DNA of 5,281 nucleotides, taken from NCBI GenBank assembly GCA_025927935.1, contig JAICKM010000513.1, positions 1 to 5,281 of the forward strand, written 5' to 3'. Within the stretch, counting starts at the first letter, position 1. Every line of letters begins with the position of its first letter. The stretch is from Chloroflexia bacterium. Its GTDB lineage: Bacteria; Chloroflexota; Chloroflexia; QHBQ01; JADMIH01. A program made the translations under genes and the position numbers. Positions 1 through 4,831 of this stretch are shown here, in pieces. The notes below the pieces were generated by a model. It made no database searches, had not been told where the DNA came from, and saw only the letters and a program-made list of their open reading frames with translations.

Positions 1-437
1 AGAGCGGCACCGCGCCGTGGGTGCAGACCTCCAGCGGCGGCTACCAACTGATCGACACGACCCGCCCGCACACCGGCGCCTATAGCGTCTACCTGGGCGG
101 CTACAACAACGGCACCGACACCATCTACCAGCAGGTGGCCGTGCCCGGCACGGCCACGTCGGCCACGCTGACCTACTGGTGGTACATGACCAGTTCGGAG
201 GGCACCACAACGGCCTATGACAAGCTGACGACCCAGGTGCTGAACAGCAGCGGCGGGGTGCTGGCGACGCTGAAGACAATCAGCAATGTCAACACCCGCA
301 ACACCTGGGTGAAGGAGACCTTCGACCTGACGGCGTACAAGGGCCAGACCATCCGCGTTTACTTCAAGGGCACGACGGACTCCAGCCTCGTCACCAGCTT
401 CTTCGTGGACGACGTTAGCCTGAACGTCTGCCAGTAA
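1..437 (+). CDS. C-terminal part of a secreted protein ending in a beta-sandwich (MAM/CBM-like) domain, 5' truncated
   Basis: The reading frame is open from the left edge (first full codon at 3) to a TAA at 435-437, giving about 144 residues. A GTG at 21 could be read as a start, but the frame continues upstream of it and the protein has no signal peptide there, so this is almost certainly the tail of a larger gene. Composition is rich in Thr, Ser, Gly, Tyr and Asn, with alternating beta-strand patterns. Landmarks are a segment reading RPHTGAYSVYLGG, then TATLTYWWYM-like strands, a NTWVKETFDLTAYKGQ segment, and the closing strand FFVDDVSLNVC. This layout is the jelly-roll C-terminal module often attached to secreted peptidases and other hydrolases of Chloroflexota-type bacteria; that comparison is from memory. 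It probably helps substrate or surface binding outside the cell. The catalytic part, if any, lies outside the window, so the enzyme class cannot be given. A strong terminator follows 42 bp after the stop. Confidence 0.78.
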   Translation, partial: SGTAPWVQTSSGGYQLIDTTRPHTGAYSVYLGGYNNGTDTIYQQVAVPGTATSATLTYWWYMTSSEGTTTAYDKLTTQVLNSSGGVLATLKTISNVNTRNTWVKETFDLTAYKGQTIRVYFKGTTDSSLVTSFFVDDVSLNVCQ

Positions 438-479
438 GCCCGCGCGGCGATCCCTCGCCGGGACGCGTCGCGTAAACCG

Positions 480-523
480 GGGCGGGGCACACAACTGTGT
501 GTGCCCCGCCCTTTTGTGTGTTT
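480..523 (+). terminator. Intrinsic (Rho-independent) terminator after the secreted-protein gene
   Basis: A perfect 14-bp stem pairs GGGCGGGGCACACA (480-493) with TGTGTGCCCCGCCC (498-511) across the 4-base loop ACTG. A TTTT run (512-515) and a further T-rich stretch to 523 follow directly. The T tract lies on the plus-strand side, so it ends transcripts of the truncated gene at 1-437. In the opposite direction the hairpin is followed by mixed sequence, so it is at best a weak terminator for the convergent DUF4185 gene, which stops at 541. Confidence 0.9.
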
Positions 524-540
524 AATGTGACGCTTGTCGC

Positions 541-2217
541 TTACTTGCTGTAGTAGACCGCCAGTTCGGCGAAGGATGTGAATTTGGAGGCGCCGCCGGG
601 GGTGCCGATGATGCGCACCCCGTCGCCCCAGGTGTCCGCGAAGCTGAAGGTGTAGGTGGTGTTGGCGCCGGCTTGCGCGTTGTTGGGGTAGGGCGGCGTG
701 ACCGTGACCGAAGGCGTATCGATCCAGCGGAAGTTCTGCCGGACCTGCACGCGCATATCGTCGAACCAGCCGCCGTCGTTCGGGTCGATGGCGCCGGTCG
801 TGTAGACGACTTTATTCAGGTTGTAGGCCCGCGACCAGGTATACCCCCAGAAGTCCTCCGTCTTGGCCTCGCCGTTCTTGCTGTCCACCGTTTCCTGCAG
901 GTCGCCGTTGTTCAAGGACGCATCGCGACCAAAGCGGAAGCGGGCGCGTGAAATGGGCGTGACATCCTGCCCGTGGTCGGGTAACGCCAGGTTGTCGGCG
1001 CTCGGCGCGTTGGCGGGCGTCGTCGCCGCGTAGGGCGTCACATGCAGCTTGCGGAACGACAGGCTATAGTTCTTGATGCCGCCGACGAATGTGTTGGAGT
1101 TCAGCCACATGTCGCGCCCGTCCGCGCTGATATACTTGGACGGGATCACCGTGCCGTAGCCGCCATGCACGCTCTGGAACCAGGGATAGCTGCCGAAGTC
1201 CTTGGACAGGAAGCGCCGCCAGGGTCCCCACGGCGCCGGGGCCTCGTAGAACTCGAAGGTAAATTCCGTCCAGGACGTATAGATATAGCGGTTCAGGGGC
1301 TTGTTATAGACGATGCTGCCCTGGGAAATCACCGACATATTGTTGGGCGCCACGCCGGGCAGGGTCCTCGTGTATACGCGCCGGTCGTCTTGCAGCACCG
1401 GCCGCTTGGCCTTGATGTCGGCCGTCCAGTTCGCCTTGCCGTCGAGATCCCCCGCGTAGAACTCCCACCGCTGCCGGTCCTGGATGCCGGCTTTGGGCAC
1501 CCGCGCCAAAAACACCTGCGTCGGATCGGGCACCGTATCGGAGAACGAGTCGCGCCAGTTGTTATCCAGCCCATAGGCGTAGACGTAGTTATCGAACGTG
1601 TTATTCGCGCCGTCCTTGCCGTAGTCCAGGAACATGATCGTCGTAAACCGATACTGATCGAACATCGGCTTCGTCTTGTCCCAGGTCCACGTCTTGCCTT
1701 TGTCGGTCGATTTGACGATGGTGGCGGCGGGCACATCGTTGAAGGTGACGTTGCCCTGTTCGCTGCGCAGGTCCTGCACGGCCAGATAGAGCACGCCGCC
1801 CACGGAGATCATGCCGGTCGGTTTGCGGTTGTATTTGGCCGGATCGCTCCACACCTGGCCCACCTGGTCGCCGCTCGCCAGGCGGGTGCCGGTCACGTCG
1901 CGGGTCGCGGGGTGCCCGGCGATGCGGTTGACGACGATATCGGCCCACTGCGCGCCCAGGTCAAAGCCCTTGCCGTCGCCATTGGCCCCGTACAGGGCAT
2001 CGTCATCAGACCACGCGATGGGCCAGAGGTCGCCGTCGCTGTCGGTGTTGTAGGTGGAGGTTTCGTCGACAAACACCGTCGCGAAAAAGGTGCTCTCCGC
2101 GGGCACCACGGCCCCGCGCCCGGCGGGGTTGCGCAGCGCCGCGACCGCCACGGCCCCGCCGCCGACGACCGCCGCGCCAAGCACGAGGAGGAGCTTTCTA
2201 ATGGTGTTCGGTTTCAT
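541..2217 (-). CDS. Exported DUF4185 protein with C-terminal F5/8-type-C-like (discoidin) domain
   Basis: Complete gene of 558 residues, from ATG at 2217 to TAA at 541-543. Residues 1-28 look like an export signal or N-terminal anchor: a basic start (K2, R7, K8) and a hydrophobic Leu/Val/Ala/Gly stretch with no lipobox cysteine. The whole protein contains no cysteine. Residues about 45-395 match the DUF4185 family as I recall it: DGDLWPIAW (61-69), YGANGDGKGF (76-85), GQVWSDPAKYNRKPTGM (120-136) and MFLDYG (195-200). A canonical Asp-box, STDKGKTW, lies at 170-177, as in sialidase-like beta-propellers. Residues about 420-558 look like a galactose-binding jelly roll of F5/8-type-C style: GGWFDDMRVQVRQN (482-495), GDGVRIIGTPGG (531-542) and a final AELAVYY strand. 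An extracellular carbohydrate-binding or glycan-processing role is inferred; no enzyme activity is established for DUF4185. Upstream, AAGGGA lies about 7-9 bases from the ATG, and an AT-rich TATCATAAT near 2246-2254 could be a -10 region, but no convincing -35 is seen. The gene is monocistronic and convergent with the left gene. Confidence 0.9.
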   Translation of the reverse strand: MKPNTIRKLLLVLGAAVVGGGAVAVAALRNPAGRGAVVPAESTFFATVFVDETSTYNTDSDGDLWPIAWSDDDALYGANGDGKGFDLGAQWADIVVNRIAGHPATRDVTGTRLASGDQVGQVWSDPAKYNRKPTGMISVGGVLYLAVQDLRSEQGNVTFNDVPAATIVKSTDKGKTWTWDKTKPMFDQYRFTTIMFLDYGKDGANNTFDNYVYAYGLDNNWRDSFSDTVPDPTQVFLARVPKAGIQDRQRWEFYAGDLDGKANWTADIKAKRPVLQDDRRVYTRTLPGVAPNNMSVISQGSIVYNKPLNRYIYTSWTEFTFEFYEAPAPWGPWRRFLSKDFGSYPWFQSVHGGYGTVIPSKYISADGRDMWLNSNTFVGGIKNYSLSFRKLHVTPYAATTPANAPSADNLALPDHGQDVTPISRARFRFGRDASLNNGDLQETVDSKNGEAKTEDFWGYTWSRAYNLNKVVYTTGAIDPNDGGWFDDMRVQVRQNFRWIDTPSVTVTPPYPNNAQAGANTTYTFSFADTWGDGVRIIGTPGGASKFTSFAELAVYYSK

Positions 2218-2283
2218 GGATTGGTCCCTTATGTGGATGGCAGGACATTATGATAGTCAGCATGACAGCGAAAGGGTTTGCTG

Positions 2284-2322
2284 TTCGCCCCCTTGTCACT
2301 CTGAGCGCAGCGAAGAGTCTCG
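2284..2322 (+). repeat. Dispersed palindromic repeat, copy 1 (direct)
   Basis: A 39-base unit, TTCG(C/T)CCCCTTG followed by the core, that recurs at 2385-2423 with 38 of 39 identical bases (offset 101 bp). The 28-base core is 2295-2322. Inside it ACTCT (2298-2302) can pair with AGAGT (2314-2318) around a GAGCGCAGCGA loop. It resembles the widespread family reading CATTCTGAGCGCAGCGAAG, seen in intergenic regions of many bacterial genomes and notorious for giving false peptides such as SERSEESR or FAALRMT; that resemblance is from memory. Confidence 0.93.
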
Positions 2323-2339
2323 GCGCTTGCCCCACGGGA

Positions 2340-2367
2340 CGAGATTCTTCGCTGCGCTCAGAATGAC
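2340..2367 (-). repeat. Dispersed palindromic repeat, copy 2 (inverted)
   Basis: The reverse complement of the 28-base core, matching copies 1 and 3 at 26 of 28 positions. The two differences fall at core positions 5 (C to T) and 23 (G to A), which are opposite each other in the internal hairpin, so the pair changes from C-G to T-A and the stem is kept. Copy 2 can also pair as a whole with copy 1 (17-base loop, 2323-2339) or with copy 3 (28-base loop, 2368-2395), giving mutually exclusive long hairpins. Confidence 0.92.
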
Positions 2368-2384
2368 GGCGAAAAAGCCTATCA

Positions 2385-2423
2385 TTCGTCCCCTTGTCAC
2401 TCTGAGCGCAGCGAAGAGTCTCG
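2385..2423 (+). repeat. Dispersed palindromic repeat, copy 3 (direct)
   Basis: The second direct 39-base unit. Its 28-base core (2396-2423) is identical to copy 1, and the only change in the full unit is T2389 for C2288. The matching flank (TTCG and the C run) shared with copy 1 suggests that the unit includes more than the palindromic core, or that one copy arose by local duplication of a segment about 101 bp long. Confidence 0.93.
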
Positions 2424-2569
2424 TCTTGAGCGACGTCTCTGCCGGTATACCGCAAAATAGCACAACTTGTCGCAAACTGATGGCGCTGACGAGCAATGAG
2501 TACGGCGCGATTCATCGCGCGACTACGCATAAAGCGGCAGGAACGCGCGGACTGGCAACACGCGTGTGG
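2424..2569. other. Gene-free stretch with three short palindromes, downstream of dgkA
   Basis: With the repeats to its left this makes up the 352-bp gap 2218-2569. No credible gene or RNA is seen. It contains three short perfect dyads: CGGTATACCG (2443-2452), GCGCGA-TTCA-TCGCGC (2505-2520, a 6-bp stem with a 4-base loop) and ACACGCGTGT (2558-2567, just past the dgkA stop). None is followed by a T run on the minus strand, so a classical intrinsic terminator for the dgkA transcript is not evident. The 2505-2520 hairpin or the large repeat hairpins at 2295-2423 could still serve to end or protect the transcript. Confidence 0.55.
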
Positions 2570-3022
2570 TTAATGGACCAGGGCCAGCAGGTGCGGCACG
2601 AACAGAAACAGGCCCACCACCACCGCGCCGATCGCCGTGAGCAGGACGGCGCCCGCCGCTACGTCCTTGGCGATCTTGGCGAGGGGGTGGTAGGCCGGGC
2701 TGGCGAGGTCCACGGCGGCTTCGACCACTGTGTTGACCATCTCCAGCGTCATAACCAGGGTGATGATCGTGGCGAGGACGGCCCATTCTAGCGGGGCGAA
2801 GCCGAGCGCGAGGGCCAGGCCCGCCGCCAGCAGCGCCGCCGCCATGTGGATGCGGAAGTTGCGCTGGCTGCGCACCACATAGAACAGCCCGGCGAAGGCG
2901 TAGCGGAACGAGCGGGCCAGCGTGCCCGCCCGCCCCGGCCCCGGCGCCTCGTTAGAGGCAGGGGCGGGGGCGGGCGCGTCGGCGGCGTCGGGCGGGTGCG
3001 GCGACAGGGACGGCGGGGTCAT
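2570..3022 (-). CDS. dgkA: DgkA-family undecaprenol/diacylglycerol kinase (integral membrane)
   Basis: Complete gene of 150 residues, ATG at 3022, TAA at 2570-2572. The family phosphorylates undecaprenol (Gram-positive type) or diacylglycerol with ATP at the inner face of the cytoplasmic membrane, recycling lipid carriers for wall synthesis or lipids for phospholipid synthesis. The family core begins near residue 37 with SFRYAFAGL and RSQRNFRIH (51-59). Three membrane segments follow, about 60-76, 80-100 and 121-146. The signature EMVNTVVEAAVDL (94-106) supplies the conserved E94, N97, E101 and D105, and AKIAKDVAAGAVLL (115-128) carries K116, K119 and D120. Residues 1-35 are a Pro/Ala-rich extension not usual in the family. 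No ATG exists between codons 1 and 60, and the two GTG codons at 49-50 would remove conserved sequence, so the ATG at 3022 is kept with some doubt. No Shine-Dalgarno site is visible. The start is 21 bp after the peptidase stop, which points to cotranscription and translational coupling. The choice between undecaprenol and diacylglycerol as substrate is not settled by sequence alone. Confidence 0.93.
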   Translation of the reverse strand: MTPPSLSPHPPDAADAPAPAPASNEAPGPGRAGTLARSFRYAFAGLFYVVRSQRNFRIHMAAALLAAGLALALGFAPLEWAVLATIITLVMTLEMVNTVVEAAVDLASPAYHPLAKIAKDVAAGAVLLTAIGAVVVGLFLFVPHLLALVH

Positions 3023-3043
3023 GGCGGCGCGCGACAGGCCCGG

Positions 3044-4555
3044 CTAGTCGGCCAGGTGGTAGATGTCGCCGAACTTGCGGCGCACGTAGGCGATCCAGGG
3101 CGCGGTGCTCAGCGGGCCGCCGGTGATGCGCTCCAATAGCTCGTTCGGCGTGAACTTGCGCCCGTGCTGGTAGAGGTTCACCCGCAGCCATTCGTGCAGC
3201 GGGGCGAACTCACTCGCCGCGATCTGGTCGTCCAGCGCGGGCAGCGCCTCGCGCGCCTTGGCGAAGAGTTGCGCGCCGATGATGTTGCCCAGCGTGTAGC
3301 CGGAGAAGCCGCCCAGGCCGCCGCTCGACCAGTGGATGTCTTGCAGCACGCCCTCGGCGTCGTTGGGCGGGGCGATGCCCAGGTACTCCTGCATCCGCGC
3401 GTTCCAGGCGTCCTGCACCTCGTCCACGCGCAGCTTGTCTTCCAGCAGCGCCAGTTCCAGCTCGAAGCGCAGCAGGATGTGCAGGTTGTACGTCACCTCG
3501 TCGGCTTCGACGCGGATGGTCGAGGGCGTGACCTTGTTCACGGCGCGGTAGAAGCGTTCCATGTCCACGTCGCGCAACTGGTCGGGGAAGGCGGCCTGTA
3601 GCTTGGGGAAGTAGCCCTGCCAGAAGGCGCGGCTGCGGCCCACCAGGTTCTCCCACAGCCGCGACTGCGACTCGTGGACGCCGGGCGACGCGCCGCGGCA
3701 GAGGGGGGTGCGGTCGAGCGCCGGGTTGACGCCCTGCTCGTACATGCCGTGGCCGCTCTCATGCATCGTGCCGAACAGGGCCATGGACAGGAAGTTGCGG
3801 TCCACGCGCGTGGTGATGCGCACGTCGTCGGGCGAGAAACTGGTGCAGAAGGGGTGCGTGGTCAGGTCCTCGCGGCCCCGTTGCAGGTCGTAGCCATACT
3901 GCTCGACCACGCCCAGGCCGAAGGCCAACTGCTGCTGCTCGTCATAGTCGCGGTGCAGGAAGCTGGTGTCCACCACGTCGCCTTGCTGGGCGATGGCGCG
4001 CACCAGGGGCACGATGGCCGCCTTGAGTTCGGCGAAGAGGCCGCGCAACTGCGACGCGGTCATGCCCGGCTCGCTGCGGTCGATCAGGGCGTCGTAGGGG
4101 TGCTCGTCGTAGCCCAGGGCATCGGCCACGCGCTTGTTCAGGTCGATGTTGGTTTGCAGGAAGGGCGCGAAGATGGGGAACTCGGACTTCTTGCGCGCCT
4201 CGATCCAGGCCGGACGCGCCAGCGCGCTCGCCCGCGAGACCTCGGCGACCAGGTCCGGCGGCAGTTTGCGCGCCTTGTCGTAATCGCGCTTCGTGACCCG
4301 GATCAGGCTGGCGTCGTCGGAGGCCGGGTCGTCCCCGGCGGTCGCCGCGGCCAGTGTATTCAGCAGCCCGCCCACCTCGTCGGAGGTGAAGCGCACGTGG
4401 GAGATGCGGCGCAAGGTCGCCAATTGCTCGGCGCGGGCCCGCACGCCGCCGGGCGGCATATAAGTCTCCTGGTCCCAGCCCAGGACGGCGGCGGCCCGGT
4501 TCAGGTCGCTTACTTCGGCCAGGATCTCGCGCAGTTGGCGCATCGGTTCTTGCAT
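3044..4555 (-). CDS. M32-family (Taq-type) metallocarboxypeptidase
   Basis: Zinc- or cobalt-type metallopeptidase that removes C-terminal residues from peptides, acting in the cytoplasm (no signal peptide). Complete, 503 residues, TAG at 3044-3046; the family is usually about 500-510. Family landmarks in order: LNRAAAVLGWDQETYMPPGG (18-37), HPF (234-236), DVRITTR (244-250), the HEXXH site HESGH (H265, E266, H269), the third metal-ligand motif HESQSRLWEN (294-303, E295 the expected ligand, 30 residues after H269 as in the family), ADEVTYNLHI (351-360), and the GGFSGYTLGNIIGAQLF block (415-431). All expected catalytic residues are present. The frame stays open upstream to an ATG at 4651, but that codon overlaps the -35 element and precedes the predicted transcript start. 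The ATG at 4555 sits 8 bases from an AAGGAG site and gives the family length, so it is chosen. The next ATG, at 4543, is 20 bases from that site. It is the first gene of a unit with dgkA 21 bp downstream. Confidence 0.97.
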   Translation of the reverse strand: MQEPMRQLREILAEVSDLNRAAAVLGWDQETYMPPGGVRARAEQLATLRRISHVRFTSDEVGGLLNTLAAATAGDDPASDDASLIRVTKRDYDKARKLPPDLVAEVSRASALARPAWIEARKKSEFPIFAPFLQTNIDLNKRVADALGYDEHPYDALIDRSEPGMTASQLRGLFAELKAAIVPLVRAIAQQGDVVDTSFLHRDYDEQQQLAFGLGVVEQYGYDLQRGREDLTTHPFCTSFSPDDVRITTRVDRNFLSMALFGTMHESGHGMYEQGVNPALDRTPLCRGASPGVHESQSRLWENLVGRSRAFWQGYFPKLQAAFPDQLRDVDMERFYRAVNKVTPSTIRVEADEVTYNLHILLRFELELALLEDKLRVDEVQDAWNARMQEYLGIAPPNDAEGVLQDIHWSSGGLGGFSGYTLGNIIGAQLFAKAREALPALDDQIAASEFAPLHEWLRVNLYQHGRKFTPNELLERITGGPLSTAPWIAYVRRKFGDIYHLAD

Positions 4556-4563
4556 GAATGGGT

Positions 4564-4569
4564 CTCCTT
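4564..4569 (-). promoter_or_regulatory. Shine-Dalgarno site that fixes the M32 peptidase start
   Basis: On the minus strand AAGGAG lies 8 bases before the ATG at 4553-4555, within GGAGAAGGAGACC. The spacing suits the 4555 start and not the downstream ATG at 4543. It also argues against the 32-residue longer frame starting at 4651. Confidence 0.8.
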
Positions 4570-4621
4570 CTCCGGGGCCGGGCCGTGGCGCCCGCCCCGC
4601 GGGCATCAGATTGGTCCCGCC

Positions 4622-4651
4622 ATTGTAGCACGGTTTCTGCCGGGGAGACAA
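4622..4651 (-). promoter_or_regulatory. Sigma70-type extended -10 promoter of the peptidase-dgkA unit
   Basis: Read on the minus strand: -35 TTGTCT (4646-4651, 4 of 6 matches to TTGACA), an 18-base spacer, and -10 TACAAT (4622-4627, 5 of 6 matches to TATAAT) preceded by TG and one base (4628-4630), an extended -10. The transcript would start near 4614-4616, leaving a leader of about 60 bases before the ATG at 4555. It is the only good promoter seen in front of this unit. Confidence 0.72.
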
Positions 4652-4673
4652 CCACGCGGCCTTCGCTGATTAT

Positions 4674-4699
4674 CGCCGCGAAGGCGCGAAGAGCGCGAA
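4674..4699 (-). repeat. Second repeat family, copy A (inverted)
   Basis: A 26-base element, CGCCGCGAAGGCGCGAAGAG plus GCGAA on the plus strand, built from short GCGAAG-like units. It is the reverse complement of 4795-4820 at 22 of 26 positions, so the two could form a long imperfect hairpin around a 95-base interior. It lies between the phosphate transporter stop and the peptidase promoter. Similar sequences (CCTTTGCGCCTTCGCGGTG and relatives) recur between genes in several bacterial phyla; that is from memory. Confidence 0.75.
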
Positions 4700-4720
4700 A
4701 ATTCTATGGATTGGTGGCGG

Positions 4721-4748
4721 TCTTCGGGTTCTTTGCGCTTCCACGGTG
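4721..4748 (+). repeat. Second repeat family, copy B (direct, degenerate)
   Basis: TCTTCGGGTTCTTTGCGC followed by TTCCACGGTG. It matches copy C (4793-4820) at 23 of 28 positions, offset 72 bp. The core CTTTGCGC and the closing CGGTG are kept, while several C/T and G/A changes have accumulated, so it looks like an older, decaying copy. Confidence 0.65.
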
Positions 4749-4792
4749 GGCCGGAATCGCCTTATCCGTAACCGTTATTCCATTAATCGTAT

Positions 4793-4820
4793 TCTTCGCG
4801 TCCTTTGCGCCTTCGCGGTG
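4793..4820 (+). repeat. Second repeat family, copy C (direct)
   Basis: TCTTCGCGTCCTTTGCGCCT followed by TCGCGGTG, 12 bases past the phosphate transporter stop on the minus strand. It is partner of copy A in an inverted pair and of copy B in a direct pair. Transcripts leaving the transporter gene would contain this hairpin-forming sequence, but no T run follows, so a terminator role is only possible, not shown. Confidence 0.75.
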
Positions 4821-4831
4821 AAGAAGAATCG

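Noticed and set aside
445..478. Small hairpins such as CGGCGA-TCCC-TCGCCG before the main terminator
   Set aside because: The stem is short and lacks a T run. The perfect 14-bp stem at 480-511 is the convincing terminator.
1042..2253. A 403-codon open frame on the plus strand, antisense to the DUF4185 gene
   Set aside because: Its translation is rich in Arg, His, Val, Ala and Gly without any recognisable domain, as expected for the opposite strand of a GC-rich gene with strong third-position bias. The minus-strand frame has clear family motifs and a signal peptide.
2241..2280. A promoter for the DUF4185 gene (TATCATAAT region on the minus strand)
   Set aside because: The -10-like sequence is reasonable, but no hexamer at 15-18 bases upstream matches a -35 well, so it is mentioned only in the gene entry.
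2284..2423. CRISPR array
   Set aside because: Only three copies, one of them inverted, with spacers of different lengths (17 and 28 bases), and no cas genes nearby. This is a palindromic repeat cluster, not an array.
2198..2530. A 110-codon minus-strand frame in the gap between dgkA and the DUF4185 gene
   Set aside because: Most of it is translated repeat (SERSEES, FAALRVT), it overlaps the start of the DUF4185 gene, and it has no ribosome site or recognisable domain.
2054..2791. A 245-codon plus-strand frame crossing the repeat cluster and dgkA
   Set aside because: It runs from inside the DUF4185 gene through the repeats into dgkA antisense. Its middle reads SERSEES, FAALRMT and LSAAKSL, the typical false peptides made by translating this repeat family.
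3674..4669. A 331-codon open frame on the plus strand, antisense to the M32 peptidase
   Set aside because: It is a shadow of the peptidase, whose catalytic motifs are all intact on the minus strand. It has no recognisable domain of its own.
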